52,974 bases of DNA from Bacteroidota bacterium (GCA_021824565.1 JAKAKL010000117.1:1-52974), one strand, 5' to 3'. Positions 26,479-37,489 are shown, counted from the first letter of the stretch. A program made the numbers and translations. The notes: a model not told the origin generated them from the letters alone.

Positions 26479-27412
26479 TTTAGCATATAAAATTAAAATT
26501 GAAGAGCAGTTGCAATCTATTTTAATGATATTTCTTGACGGTGTTGGTATAGGGAAAGAAGATTACCAGCACAATCCTTTCTTTAAGTATAATTTTAAAA
26601 TATTTACAAAATATTTTAATAATGTTCCTTCATCAAAAAAGGAATTCCTTCAATCCAACGGAGCATATATTTTCCCGACAGACGCGAGATTAGGTGTCGA
26701 CGGCTTCCCTCAAAGCGGAACCGGACAGGCTTCTATTCTATGTGGTATAAATGCGCCTAAATTTGTAGGAAAACATTTTGGGCCTTTTCCTTATTCTACA
26801 CTGCTGCCTATAATAAAAGAGGAAAATATTTTTAAGCACTTCTTAAGAAGGAATAAAAAAGTCTTCTTCGCAAACGGTTACCCAAAAGTTTTTTTTAAAT
26901 ATCTAAAGTCGGAGAAGCCAAGATTAAGTGTAACGCCATTAGGCTGTCTCGCTTCAAAAGTAAAAATAAATGGATCAACAGAAGTGTGGAAGGGCAGGGC
27001 TTTGACTGCCGAAATAACTAACAACAGATGGAACCAAAAACTAAATTATAAACTGCCTAACATTAAAGCCAGCACAGCAGCGAGGCGCTTATTAAAGATA
27101 GCATATAAAAATAATTTTACACTTTACGAGTATTATCTTACTGACTATATTGGTCACGGACGGTTTGACGGAGACGTAGAAGAAACAGTTTCAACGTTAG
27201 ATGAATTTTTGTTCACCATCTTAACGGAGATGGATAAAAATAGATTAACTCTGCTCGTTTGCTCAGATCACGGAAACTTTGAGGATTTGTCTGTTAAAAC
27301 TCACACACTAAATAATTGCTTAACTTTAAGTGCAGGTAAAAATGCAGAAAATCTTGCTGATAAAATTGAAAATATTTCGCAAATTAAAAAGGAATTAATT
27401 TCGATAATATGA
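26465..27412 (+). CDS. Phosphoglycerate-mutase-like metalloenzyme (alkaline phosphatase superfamily)
   Basis: About 300-315 residues. Motifs are those of metal-dependent phosphomutases: an N-terminal MIFLDGVGIG (metal Asp), SGTGQASILCG with the nucleophile Thr, YYLTDYIGHG and, near the end, CSDHGNFEDLSVKTHT for the second metal. It is shorter than iPGM (about 510) and lacks the inserted transferase domain, so it may be a phosphatase or an iPGM-like peptidase-type relative; the substrate is unknown. The start is uncertain: TTG 26465 overlaps dtd by 14 bases, and TTG 26510 follows a better GAAGAG site. It overlaps comEC by four bases. Confidence 0.78.
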   Translation: MSQNNLAYKIKIEEQLQSILMIFLDGVGIGKEDYQHNPFFKYNFKIFTKYFNNVPSSKKEFLQSNGAYIFPTDARLGVDGFPQSGTGQASILCGINAPKFVGKHFGPFPYSTLLPIIKEENIFKHFLRRNKKVFFANGYPKVFFKYLKSEKPRLSVTPLGCLASKVKINGSTEVWKGRALTAEITNNRWNQKLNYKLPNIKASTAARRLLKIAYKNNFTLYEYYLTDYIGHGRFDGDVEETVSTLDEFLFTILTEMDKNRLTLLVCSDHGNFEDLSVKTHTLNNCLTLSAGKNAENLADKIENISQIKKELISII

Positions 27413-29811
27413 TGAAGGATTTTCCAATCATAAAAACGACAATATTTTTTATAATAGGAATATTATCATACAAAATATTTTCATTTCCAATTTTATTTTA
27501 CTTTTGCTATGCTGCTACCAGCATCGTTGTAATATTTCTGTTTATAAAAATTAGAATAAACCAGTCGATCATCTCCGCCATTGTTTTTATGCTGATTATC
27601 TTCGCGGGAAATTTTATAACAAAAGAATTTTACCACAATCAAATATTTCTTCCTTCAAAATTTAATTACACAAAAAATCTATCTGCCATTGGAGAGATTA
27701 CTAATATTGAGTTGAATAAAGACAAAGGTATAGTCTTCTATTTAATAACTGATTCAATAAAAATTAATGATAAACCGATCCGGATAAGGACTAAACTCCT
27801 TTGCAGATTAAATGATGTTGACAGACATGTACTGGATTCTATTTACGCAAAAATAAATATAGGAAACAAAATAAAAATTACCGGTAATTATTCAATTGGA
27901 AGAGAACAACGCAATCCTGGAGAATTTGATTATAGCAATTATCTGCACTTGAAAGATATTAGCGGCGTATTAACTTCTTATGACGTCAAAAAATTTGAAA
28001 TAATTCAAAATGACAGGAGCCTATTCCAGTCAACTTTATTCGACATAAGAAAATCGTTAAATAGGAAAATAACATCATTGCATTCGCTGCAGGCAGCCGC
28101 CTTAATCAAAGGCTTGCTGCTAGCAGACAGAAGTGAGATTTCATCAGAGACAAAAGTACAATTTATCAACGCCGGCGTTATGCACGTATTGGCAGTATCG
28201 GGTCTTCATGTCGGTTACATCCTAATAATTTTCTATCTCTTATTTGGAAGATTGAATATTTATTTCCGTTCCATGATGATAATGCTCGGATTAATCTTTT
28301 TTATGTTATTAACCGGATTGCCGTCTTCGGTTGTTAGAGCCGTAGTAATGGCAGCAGTAATAGTAATTTCTCAGATTACTAATAGATCGACGAATTTATT
28401 TAACTCTCTGTCGTTAGCTGCTTTAATAATATTGTTCATTACGCCATCAGAAATTTATAACCCGAGTTTCCAATTATCGTTTGCCGCTGTGTTTTCAATA
28501 GCTGCGATTGCGCCTTTCTTTCAAAGCAGAATTAATAATTTTAAAATAAAATCCTCAATAATTAAAAATTTTCTGTTATTCATATCGGTTTCACTGTCTG
28601 CTCAAATAGGAACTTTGCCTTTTACATTAATTTATTTTAACAAGCTGTCGATCACCGCTCTGATAGCAAATTTGGTTGTTATACCTGTCGTTGGCATTAT
28701 CGTAGGAATTGCAATATTCACATTAGCCTTGAGCTATATCGCACCGGCGCTCGCAGGGCTATCAGCCATAACCAATAATTTTGTTACTTTCTTTCTCTTT
28801 AATTTTATCAGAATAGCCGGGGGAACAAAATTATCATTTATCTCTATTAAAGGTTTCTCATTAGCTGATGCTATTTTGTTTTATTTATTTATCGCATTAT
28901 TGTTTTTCTTTAATAGATATTTTACAAAAAAAATATCGAAGATAATTTTTATCGTATTAATATTTCTAAATATTTTTGTTTATTGCTCGCATGATAAAAG
29001 AATTATTTTCCCTAAAAATCTTTTAACCATATTCATGACGGATGTCGGGCAAGGCGACGCTTACTTGATTCATTTTCCAAATGGACAGAACGGACTAGTC
29101 GACGCTGGTGTAGCATCTTCCTTTTTCGACACAGGCGAAAAAATAATAACTCCACTATTAGATTATTTTAATATTGATCATATTGATTATGCATTTATTT
29201 CACATATTGATTCCGACCACTATGGCGGTATTATCTCGTTGATTCAAGAAAAGAAAATTAAGAAAATATATTTTCCTTCAGTGGATACAGCTTCAAATAA
29301 AGAAAAAAAGTTTTTAGAATTTCTTATTCAACATCATATCCCATTTGAGCATTATAATAGAAGAATGTTTTCTGCGGGTAACGTGAGAATTTATTTCTTG
29401 AATGACTCGCCTTCATTTATAAATAAAAAAACCACTTCCAATGATAGAAGCCTGGTTATGAAAGTACTATTCGGAAATACAGGTGTTTTATTTACTGGCG
29501 ATATTGATTTCAATAAGGAAGAATATTATTTAAGAAAATATAAAAAATTTTTATCATCAGATGTCTTGAAAGTTTCTCACCACGGGAGCGGTAGAGGCTC
29601 AAGCGATAATTTTATTAATGCAGTAAAACCGAAAATTAGTTTGATTAGTGTTGGAATAAAAAATAAATTTGGTCATCCTTCTTCAGAAGTTCTGAACAGA
29701 CTAAAGGAAATAAAATCCAGAATTATAAGAACTGATATTGACGGAGGCAGCTTATTGATTTCAAACGGTGAAAACTTTAAGTGTATAAATTGGCGCACCA
29801 ATAACATTTAA
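27409..29811 (+). CDS. comEC: ComEC/Rec2 DNA-uptake channel
   Basis: The 800-residue inner-membrane protein carries the ComEC plan. N-terminal membrane helices and an OB-like soluble segment (about 1-180) come first. The competence domain follows (about 200-500), with GLLLADRSEI and VLAVSGLHVG. The C-terminal metallo-beta-lactamase domain (about 540-800) has MTDVGQGDAYLI, SHIDSDHYGGI and VSHHGSGRGSS. It is the pore for single-stranded DNA entry during transformation. No other competence genes are near. ATG 27409 overlaps the previous stop. Confidence 0.95.
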   Translation: MMKDFPIIKTTIFFIIGILSYKIFSFPILFYFCYAATSIVVIFLFIKIRINQSIISAIVFMLIIFAGNFITKEFYHNQIFLPSKFNYTKNLSAIGEITNIELNKDKGIVFYLITDSIKINDKPIRIRTKLLCRLNDVDRHVLDSIYAKINIGNKIKITGNYSIGREQRNPGEFDYSNYLHLKDISGVLTSYDVKKFEIIQNDRSLFQSTLFDIRKSLNRKITSLHSLQAAALIKGLLLADRSEISSETKVQFINAGVMHVLAVSGLHVGYILIIFYLLFGRLNIYFRSMMIMLGLIFFMLLTGLPSSVVRAVVMAAVIVISQITNRSTNLFNSLSLAALIILFITPSEIYNPSFQLSFAAVFSIAAIAPFFQSRINNFKIKSSIIKNFLLFISVSLSAQIGTLPFTLIYFNKLSITALIANLVVIPVVGIIVGIAIFTLALSYIAPALAGLSAITNNFVTFFLFNFIRIAGGTKLSFISIKGFSLADAILFYLFIALLFFFNRYFTKKISKIIFIVLIFLNIFVYCSHDKRIIFPKNLLTIFMTDVGQGDAYLIHFPNGQNGLVDAGVASSFFDTGEKIITPLLDYFNIDHIDYAFISHIDSDHYGGIISLIQEKKIKKIYFPSVDTASNKEKKFLEFLIQHHIPFEHYNRRMFSAGNVRIYFLNDSPSFINKKTTSNDRSLVMKVLFGNTGVLFTGDIDFNKEEYYLRKYKKFLSSDVLKVSHHGSGRGSSDNFINAVKPKISLISVGIKNKFGHPSSEVLNRLKEIKSRIIRTDIDGGSLLISNGENFKCINWRTNNI

Positions 29812-29824
29812 ATCGGAGATTATT

Positions 29825-30961
29825 TTGGAAAGAAAGAAAACCATAGGTATTTGCGGCGGCGGACAGTTAGCAAGAATGTCAGCCTATCAAGCTTATAAGC
29901 TTGGCTTTGATATAGCAATACTTGAAAAAGAAAAAAATTCTCCTGCAGGGCAAATTTGTAAAAATGAATTTGTTGGCTGGGTTAATGACGAAGAGACGGT
30001 AAAAAAATTTGCGGCAGTTTCTGATGTAATATCTTTGGAAAATGAATTTGTAGATTTCAAGCGGTTGGAGTTTATAGAGAGCCTTGGGAAAAAAGTTGTA
30101 CCTTCGTCAAAAGTCATTTCTTTAATTCAGGATAAATATATTCAAAAGAAAACTCTTGCTAAAAAGAAAATTCCTACAACAAGATTTCTTGAAATTATTG
30201 CAGGCGATAGCTACGAAAGTGTCTCCCAACAATTGGGCGGCAAATTTATTTTAAAATCGCGCAAGATGGGATATGACGGCTACGGCAACGCTTTAGTAAA
30301 GGATGCAAAGTCTTTTAACTCCGGAATGGAAAAATTAAAGTCGCGCCAAAGTGATGTGTATGCGGAGCAATTTATAGATTTTAAAATGGAACTTGCCGCG
30401 ATGGTTTCAAGAACTAAGAAAGAAACTAAAATTTATCCCGTCGTTCACACAATTCAAGAAAATCATATTTGTAAAATTGTAATCGCTCCTGCACAGCTCC
30501 ATAAACGCTTGATCAAATTAGCTGAAGAAATTTCGATAGCCGCAGTTGAAGCGGTTGGCGGATATGGCATATACGGCATAGAATTATTTCTTACATATGA
30601 CGATAAAATTTTAGTTAATGAAATGGCGCCGAGACCTCACAATTCCGGGCATTATACAATTGAAGCATGTAAAACTTCGCAGTTCGAGAATCATATTCGA
30701 TCGATTATGAACCTTCCGCTTGGCTCGACTGAAATGTCTGCGCCGTTTGCAGTTATGATTAACCTTTTGGGCAAAAAAAATGGGAATGGTATTTTACATA
30801 ATTATAATAAAGTATTACTAAATGAAAATGTTCATCTGCATATTTATGGAAAAGAAAAATCCCGTCCCGGCAGAAAGATGGGGCACATTACTTTGTTAGG
30901 CGAAAACTTAAATTTAATTTTATCACAGGCAAGACGAATTGAAAAACAAATTATAATTTGA
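29825..30961 (+). CDS. purK: N5-carboxyaminoimidazole ribonucleotide synthase
   Basis: The 378-residue ATP-grasp enzyme carboxylates AIR with bicarbonate in purine synthesis. It starts with GICGGGQLARM and has the ATP-grasp words KSRKMGYDGYGNA, AEQFIDFKMELA and VNEMAPRPHNSGHYT with the metal-binding Glu and Asn. The start is TTG 29825 after GGAG. It is 12 bases upstream of purE, its partner in the next step. Confidence 0.96.
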   Translation: MERKKTIGICGGGQLARMSAYQAYKLGFDIAILEKEKNSPAGQICKNEFVGWVNDEETVKKFAAVSDVISLENEFVDFKRLEFIESLGKKVVPSSKVISLIQDKYIQKKTLAKKKIPTTRFLEIIAGDSYESVSQQLGGKFILKSRKMGYDGYGNALVKDAKSFNSGMEKLKSRQSDVYAEQFIDFKMELAAMVSRTKKETKIYPVVHTIQENHICKIVIAPAQLHKRLIKLAEEISIAAVEAVGGYGIYGIELFLTYDDKILVNEMAPRPHNSGHYTIEACKTSQFENHIRSIMNLPLGSTEMSAPFAVMINLLGKKNGNGILHNYNKVLLNENVHLHIYGKEKSRPGRKMGHITLLGENLNLILSQARRIEKQIII

Positions 30962-30973
30962 AGAAAGATTAAA

Positions 30974-31471
30974 ATGAAAATTAAAAATCCTTTAGTCGGA
31001 ATAATTATGGGCAGCGACTCTGACCTAAACGTTATGAAAGATGCAGCAGAAGTTCTTAAACAATTTGGCGTCAGCTATGAGATAAAAATTGTTTCAGCAC
31101 ATCGTACTCCAAACTTGATGGCGCAATATGGTTCAACTGCACACGAAAGAGGAATTAAAGTAATCATTGCTGGCGCCGGAGGAGCGGCACATTTACCAGG
31201 CATGACGGCTTCTCATTCGCCTTTGCCGGTAATAGGTGTTCCTGTAAAATCCAAATCGCTTGATGGTCTTGACTCGCTGCTTTCAATTGTTCAAATGCCG
31301 GGTGGTGTGCCGGTAGCAACTGTTGGAATCAACCAGGCAAAAAATGCGGGCTTACTTGCAGCTCAAATTATTTCTTTAACCGATGCCGATCTTCAAAAAA
31401 AAATAATCGATTATAAAAAGAAGATGGCTGAAGATTCTATTAAGAAGAATGATTCTATAAAAATTGATTAG
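30974..31471 (+). CDS. purE: N5-carboxyaminoimidazole ribonucleotide mutase
   Basis: The 165-residue enzyme moves the carboxyl group from N5 to C4 of the imidazole. Diagnostic words are [21 protein letters not shown] with the catalytic His, and [12 protein letters not shown]. This pattern is class I PurE, consistent with the adjacent purK. Its ATG is 12 bases after the purK stop. Confidence 0.96.
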   Translation: MKIKNPLVGIIMGSDSDLNVMKDAAEVLKQFGVSYEIKIVSAHRTPNLMAQYGSTAHERGIKVIIAGAGGAAHLPGMTASHSPLPVIGVPVKSKSLDGLDSLLSIVQMPGGVPVATVGINQAKNAGLLAAQIISLTDADLQKKIIDYKKKMAEDSIKKNDSIKID

Positions 31472-31548
31472 CAGTTTTGGCGAATTGATAGTTCTTGACC
31501 AATTTAATAAGTTTACTACAATATTAAAAAAAATTATAAGATATTTAT

Positions 31549-32076
31549 ATGAAAATTTCCATTTTATCCGCGCTGTTTTTGAGTCTTATTTTAATTGGCT
31601 GTACTAAAAAGACCGATCAATATTATATTGACTTGGGCAGCACGAATCTTCAACAGAAAAATTATGATGCCTCCGCCGCAGCTTTTTCAAGCCTCGTAAT
31701 TGAATATCCTTCCAGCCAGCTGGCGCCTGAAGCAATTTTCAATTTAGCAACAATATATCAAAACCAGTATATCAAGAAAGATCCGGCAACCGGTGCGGCC
31801 TTAACTCAAGACGAATCTTTGCACAAAGCCGCTGACCTTTTTAGAAGCATTTATGATAAGTATCCACAAAATTCAAATGCTCCCAAAGCATTGTTCCTTT
31901 CCGGTTTCATTCTTGCAAATGATTTAAGAGACTATAACAATGCCACTGCAACATTTAATCTCTTTCTAAAACAATATCCCAATAACGAATTAGCGGCTTC
32001 AGTTAAGGAGGAATTGAATAACATGGGTCTAACGCCAGAGGAAATTCTTGAACACAAGAAAATGGCTGATAAATAA
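31549..32076 (+). CDS. TPR lipoprotein, YbgF/BamD-like
   Basis: The 175-residue protein has a lipobox (ILIGCTK, Cys about 18). Three or so TPR-like helical repeats follow, with YPSSQLAPEAIFNLA, YPQNSNAPKALFLSG and YPNNELAASVKEEL. The phrase -YP-S/N-A-A- is typical of YbgF, BamD and similar envelope-assembly proteins. Its partner is unknown. It overlaps the DUF58 gene by one base. Confidence 0.82.
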   Translation: MKISILSALFLSLILIGCTKKTDQYYIDLGSTNLQQKNYDASAAAFSSLVIEYPSSQLAPEAIFNLATIYQNQYIKKDPATGAALTQDESLHKAADLFRSIYDKYPQNSNAPKALFLSGFILANDLRDYNNATATFNLFLKQYPNNELAASVKEELNNMGLTPEEILEHKKMADK

Positions 32077-32984
32077 TGCAGTCAGCTTCCGGCGATTACA
32101 GGAAATATCTTGATCCGTCGATAATATCAAAACTAAATTCATTAGAACTTAGAGCAAGATTAGTTGTTGAGGGATTTATGGTGGGGCTTCACAAAAGTCC
32201 GTACCATGGATTCAGCGTTGAATTCACCGAGCATAGACCGTATATGCAAGGTGATTCGATTAAAGATATCGATTGGAAAGTTTACGGCAAGACCGAAAAA
32301 TTTTTTATAAAACAGTATGAAGAAGAAACAAATCTAAAAAGCTATATCTTATTGGATACAAGCAAATCGATGGGGTATTCGTCTGAAAAAAATATTTCAA
32401 AACTAGAATATGCAATTACCCTCGCCGCCGCATTAAGTTATTTAATGAACAAGCAGCAGGACGCTGTAGGCTTGACATTGTACTCTGAAAGCATCGACAA
32501 GTATTTTCCTCCTAAAGCCAACCGTGCTTATCTTCAGGAAATACTAAAGGCGCTTACTTCAATATCACCGGCAAACAAAACCAATACTGCAAACTCGTTA
32601 AATTCAATCGCCGAAAAAATTAAAAGAAGAGGCTTGGTAGTAATTATCTCTGATTTTTTTGATGATATTAATTCTATTTTAAAAGCCTTAAAACATTTCC
32701 GCTATCAAAGAAATGAAGTGATAGTTTTTCAAATTCTCGATCCGCTTGAAAGAAATTTTGCTTTTGGCAGCGATGCTGTTTTCAAAGACATGGAATCGGA
32801 AGATGAGATGACAACCCAGCCCTACCAAATTCAAAAAGCATATAGAGACGCAATTGAAAATTTTTTAGGTAAAATCAAATCCGAATGTTTGAATTCAAAA
32901 ATCGACTATAATTTGATTGAGACTTCAATGCCTTTTGACAAAGCTCTTTTCGGCTATATTCAAAAAAGAAGCAAACTCATTTAA
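32076..32984 (+). CDS. DUF58 (von Willebrand-type A) protein
   Basis: The 302-residue product is of the DUF58 family: the FTEHRPYMQGDSIKDIDWKVYGKTE block near residues 50-80 and a VWA-type metal site, LLDTSKSMGYSS, near 92-103. These proteins usually sit with MoxR ATPases and chaperone or envelope functions, but no MoxR is near here. Its stop abuts that of the convergent glmM at 32985 with no gap. Confidence 0.9.
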   Translation: MQSASGDYRKYLDPSIISKLNSLELRARLVVEGFMVGLHKSPYHGFSVEFTEHRPYMQGDSIKDIDWKVYGKTEKFFIKQYEEETNLKSYILLDTSKSMGYSSEKNISKLEYAITLAAALSYLMNKQQDAVGLTLYSESIDKYFPPKANRAYLQEILKALTSISPANKTNTANSLNSIAEKIKRRGLVVIISDFFDDINSILKALKHFRYQRNEVIVFQILDPLERNFAFGSDAVFKDMESEDEMTTQPYQIQKAYRDAIENFLGKIKSECLNSKIDYNLIETSMPFDKALFGYIQKRSKLI

Positions 32985-34340
32985 TTATTCGAGCAAAGCT
33001 TTGATTTCTTGAAAATAATTCTGAGAATATTTCTCAGCAGTATCCATTTTTTTGGCTTCGGTAATTATTCTTATGATCGGTTCAGTGTTAGATTTTCTAA
33101 AATGAACCCAATGATCTTCAAAATCAATCTTCAAACCGTCTTCTGAATTTATTTTTTCGTTTGAATATCTATTTATAAGTTGGTTTATTATTTCATCAGG
33201 TTTATTATTTCCCAAATCTATTTTCTTTTTGGCTATAAAATAACTCGGCAGAGAATTTTTCAATTCGGCGATAGTTCCGCCGAATTCTAATAAATGCTGA
33301 AGAGTAATCGCAATTCCAACAAGAGCATCTCTGCCGTAATGCAGCTCGGGATAAATTACTCCGCCGCTTCCTTCACCTCCAATAATGGCATTAACCTCTT
33401 TCATCTTCTTTACCACATTTGCTTCGCCTACAGGTGAACGAAAAACTTTTTGATTATTCAAAGCGGCTACGTCATCTACTGCCCTGGTGGTTGAAAGATT
33501 GACGGCAACATTTCCTTTTTGCTTTGATAAAATAAACTTCACTGCCTGAGTTATGGTATTCTCTTCGCTGAAAGGCTTTCCTTCGTTGGTGATCAGCACC
33601 AAACGATCTACGTCTGGATCAACAACAACACCAAGATCAGCGCCGTTTTGTACAACTGCTTTCATAGTTTCAACTAAATTTTCCGGCAGCGGTTCAGGAA
33701 GTCTTGGAAATATTCCTGTGTGTTCACAATTCATCTCTATAACATCGCAGCCAAATTTTCTAAGCAAATCCGGGATTACATAAACCCCGGCGCCGTTTAC
33801 GCAATCTACCAAAGCTTTAAATTTTCTTGATCTTATCTTTTCAATGTCAATGTATTTTAACTTCAGAACGTCTTCAACATGTTTGTTTAAGCCTTCCGAA
33901 TAATTTGTAATCGTCCCGATATTTTCCCAAGAGTTATATATGTCTAACGCTTTATCAAGTGACGCAAGCATTTCATAATTTTCTTCCGGCGTCATGAATT
34001 GCCCGGTTGAATTTAAAAGTTTGAGTGCGTTCCATTGATTCGGGTTATGGCTTGCTGAGATTGCTATTCCGCCTTGCGCGCCTATACTCTTCACTGTGTA
34101 TTGAACTGTCGGCGTTGGGCAAATTCCAATCAGAACAACATCAATTCCTTTAGCCGCGAGAGTTCCTGCAACAATGGATTGTACCATTTCTCCCGTAATT
34201 CTTGCATCTCTTCCTACAACTACTTTGCCTTTCCCTATAAAATCCGCGTATGCTGAAGTGTACTTTACCAATGTTGCCGGATCAAGTCCGTCGCCGATTA
34301 TTCCTCTAATTCCTGAAATGCTCACCATTAATGTTGACAT
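32985..34340 (-). CDS. glmM: Phosphoglucosamine mutase / phosphohexomutase
   Basis: The 451-residue enzyme belongs to the alpha-D-phosphohexomutases. The active serine is S97 in ISASHNPNQW and the magnesium loop is DPDVDRL near 240. The sugar-binding EGSGGVIYPELHYGRDA lies near 320-335, and the C-terminal phosphate site is RKSNTEPIIRII. The EGSGGVI form is closer to archaeal-type GlmM and PMM than to E. coli GlmM (EQSGHVI), so glucosamine, mannose or glucose phosphate could be the substrate. It is monocistronic on the minus strand, upstream start ATG 34340. Confidence 0.85.
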   Translation of the reverse strand: MSTLMVSISGIRGIIGDGLDPATLVKYTSAYADFIGKGKVVVGRDARITGEMVQSIVAGTLAAKGIDVVLIGICPTPTVQYTVKSIGAQGGIAISASHNPNQWNALKLLNSTGQFMTPEENYEMLASLDKALDIYNSWENIGTITNYSEGLNKHVEDVLKLKYIDIEKIRSRKFKALVDCVNGAGVYVIPDLLRKFGCDVIEMNCEHTGIFPRLPEPLPENLVETMKAVVQNGADLGVVVDPDVDRLVLITNEGKPFSEENTITQAVKFILSKQKGNVAVNLSTTRAVDDVAALNNQKVFRSPVGEANVVKKMKEVNAIIGGEGSGGVIYPELHYGRDALVGIAITLQHLLEFGGTIAELKNSLPSYFIAKKKIDLGNNKPDEIINQLINRYSNEKINSEDGLKIDFEDHWVHFRKSNTEPIIRIITEAKKMDTAEKYSQNYFQEIKALLE

Positions 34341-34419
34341 AAATACTCTCTGTTTAAATTTTAAATAATATATTTCGTGAAAAATAATTTTCTATTTATT
34401 GAACAAAAACAATTTTTGT

Positions 34420-35151
34420 ATGAAAAGAAAACCTAATCCAGTAACAAAAAAAATTTCAAAAGTAAATGAATTATTAATCCAAAAATATGGATTACCTTAC
34501 CGTCCTCAAAATCCTCCTGACCCTCTTGATATGTTGATCGCAACTATTCTTTCGCAGAACACCAACGATAAAAATTCTTTTAAAGCTTTTACAAATCTGA
34601 AAGAAAAATATGAATCGTGGGATAAAGCAGCAGATCAGCAGCGCTCAAAGATAGAAAAAGCAATTAAGATTGCCGGTTTAGGCAAACAAAAATCCGCTGC
34701 GATCAAGAACGTTCTTACGACTCTTAAAAGAAATTATAATAGAATTTCGCTAAGTCAAATTGTAAACAAAAATGATAATGAAATCATATCGGAATTGATA
34801 AGCTTTGATGGCGTCGGATTAAAAACTGCGAGCTGTGTTTTGCTCTTTTCTCTTAGACGAAATATCTGTCCGGTTGATACGCACGTTCACAGAACAGCCA
34901 ATAGAATAGGGATTGTTAAAACGAAAACCCCCGACAAAACATTTGAAATTCTAAATCCCGATTTACCTGATGGAGTCGCACATTCATTTCACACCAATCT
35001 TATTAGGCTGGGAAGAGAATTCTGTAAGCCTGCAAAACCAAGTTGTTTAATCTGTCCTTTGTTAAATATTTGCGAGTTCGATAAAAAAAATCTTGCCGAG
35101 CATATTCAATACAAGAGAAATGATTTTCTGCTGCTTGACAACATAAAATGA
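34420..35151 (+). CDS. nth: Endonuclease III-like DNA glycosylase
   Basis: About 243 residues. The helix-hairpin-helix LISFDGVGLKTASCVLLF carries the catalytic Lys, and CPVDTHVHRTANR the catalytic Asp. The C-terminal 4Fe-4S loop has the spacing C-x6-C-x2-C-x5-C (CKPAKPSCLICPLLNIC). It removes oxidised pyrimidines and nicks the site. I start it at ATG 34420; a TTG at 34399 gives seven more residues but has no better binding site. Confidence 0.92.
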   Translation: MKRKPNPVTKKISKVNELLIQKYGLPYRPQNPPDPLDMLIATILSQNTNDKNSFKAFTNLKEKYESWDKAADQQRSKIEKAIKIAGLGKQKSAAIKNVLTTLKRNYNRISLSQIVNKNDNEIISELISFDGVGLKTASCVLLFSLRRNICPVDTHVHRTANRIGIVKTKTPDKTFEILNPDLPDGVAHSFHTNLIRLGREFCKPAKPSCLICPLLNICEFDKKNLAEHIQYKRNDFLLLDNIK

Positions 35152-35194
35152 TTTCCAGTTGATATTGAATTATTTTTATATTTATAAATGACTA

Positions 35195-35230
35195 TTGACA
35201 AGCATTCGTATTATCTATAATATTACGAAT
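35195..35230 (+). promoter_or_regulatory. Promoter with overlapping palindromic operator for tyrosine phenol-lyase
   Basis: TTGACA at 35195-35200 is followed after 17 bases by TAATAT (35218-35223), or after 15 by TATAAT (35216-35221). A 27-bp palindrome, 35204-35230 (arms ATTCGTATTAT and ATATTACGAAT, ten of eleven paired), covers the spacer and the -10 region, which is where a repressor or a ligand-switched regulator would act. The likely transcript start leaves a leader of about 95 bases before the ATG at 35327. The Lrp/AsnC gene downstream is a candidate regulator. Confidence 0.6.
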
Positions 35231-35293
35231 GAAATTCGATTATTTATTAAAAAATAGAATAATTGCCGATAATATATTTATATAACTGAATGA

Positions 35294-36715
<1,422 letters not shown>

Positions 36716-36741
36716 TTTTTTCTTACCCTAAATATTTTTTT

Positions 36742-36792
36742 ATGGATTTTCAATTCTATCTACGACTTGTTTTAAATGAATTGAGAATCCAT
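36742..36792. terminator. Long inverted repeat after tyrosine phenol-lyase
   Basis: ATGGATTTTCAATTC (36742-36756) and GAATTGAGAATCCAT (36778-36792) form 15-bp arms with one mismatch and a 21-base loop. It lies 27 bases after the tpl stop and 126 before the Lrp start. It lacks a following T-run, so it is a weak intrinsic terminator at best; it may stabilise the tpl transcript or act as a partial stop. Confidence 0.45.
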
Positions 36793-36917
36793 ATATTAAT
36801 TGATCTTAATTATTCCAATCTACGAATCTAAATCACAGAATTTATGATGGTCAGACTTGACAAATTATTTTTTAATTATCATTTTGTGAATGTTCTAATA
36901 AATAATTTATTAACCGA

Positions 36918-37367
36918 ATGATTAACGAAACAGATGCAAAAATTCTGAATATACTTCAGAAAAATTCCAGAACGTCAAACGCTGAAATTGCGAGGCAGAT
37001 AAAGATGGCTCCGTCAGCGGTTCTGGAAAGAATAAGAAAGCTGGAACTAAAAAAAATTGTTAAAGGATATGCGGCACAAATAGATCCGGAGCATGTGGAA
37101 AGAGGGCTGCTCGCTTTTATCGAAGTAAAAGCCAACGGTCCAATTGTTGATCAAAGAACGGCGAAAGAGTTATCAAAGATAGATGAAATTCAGGAAGTTC
37201 ATATTGTTGCAGGGGAAGATTGCTATCTTGTAAAAGTGCGCGTTAAAGATACTGAATCCCTGACCCGGCTTCTAAGGACCAAGTTTGCCTCTATCAAATC
37301 TTTAAGAACAACAAATACAACGATTGTTCTTGAAACTGTAAAAGAGACGAACGAACTTGTTTTTTAG
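36918..37367 (+). CDS. Lrp/AsnC family regulator
   Basis: The 149-residue protein has an N-terminal helix-turn-helix (about 1-55: INETDAKILNILQKNSR, then EIARQIKMAPSAVLERIRKLE). A C-terminal RAM ligand-binding domain follows (about 65-145, with VAGEDCYLVKVRVKDTESL). Such regulators sense amino acids and form octamers on DNA. Lying between tpl and the homogentisate genes, it probably senses tyrosine or phenylalanine and controls the locus (inference from position). Confidence 0.93.
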   Translation: MINETDAKILNILQKNSRTSNAEIARQIKMAPSAVLERIRKLELKKIVKGYAAQIDPEHVERGLLAFIEVKANGPIVDQRTAKELSKIDEIQEVHIVAGEDCYLVKVRVKDTESLTRLLRTKFASIKSLRTTNTTIVLETVKETNELVF

Positions 37368-37394
37368 TTAGAATATCAGTTCGAAATTAACAAG

Positions 37395-37412
37395 CGCTCA
37401 TGCGGATGAGCG
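37395..37412 (+). promoter_or_regulatory. Short hairpin between the Lrp gene and hppD
   Basis: CGCTCAT (37395-37401) pairs with ATGAGCG (37406-37412) across a four-base loop. There is no T-run after it. It lies in the leader of hppD, 77 bases before the start, and could be a weak terminator for the regulator gene or a leader structure. Confidence 0.35.
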
Positions 37413-37489
37413 TTCAAAATAGATCCTTATTCAAAACAAAATTTTGAGTAGGCGGTTGTTTATCAAAAAATAAATTCTAAGGAGTGATT

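Noticed and set aside
37484-37489. GTG 37484 as the start of hppD
   Set aside because: It overlaps the AAGGAG binding site, which is properly spaced for ATG 37490.
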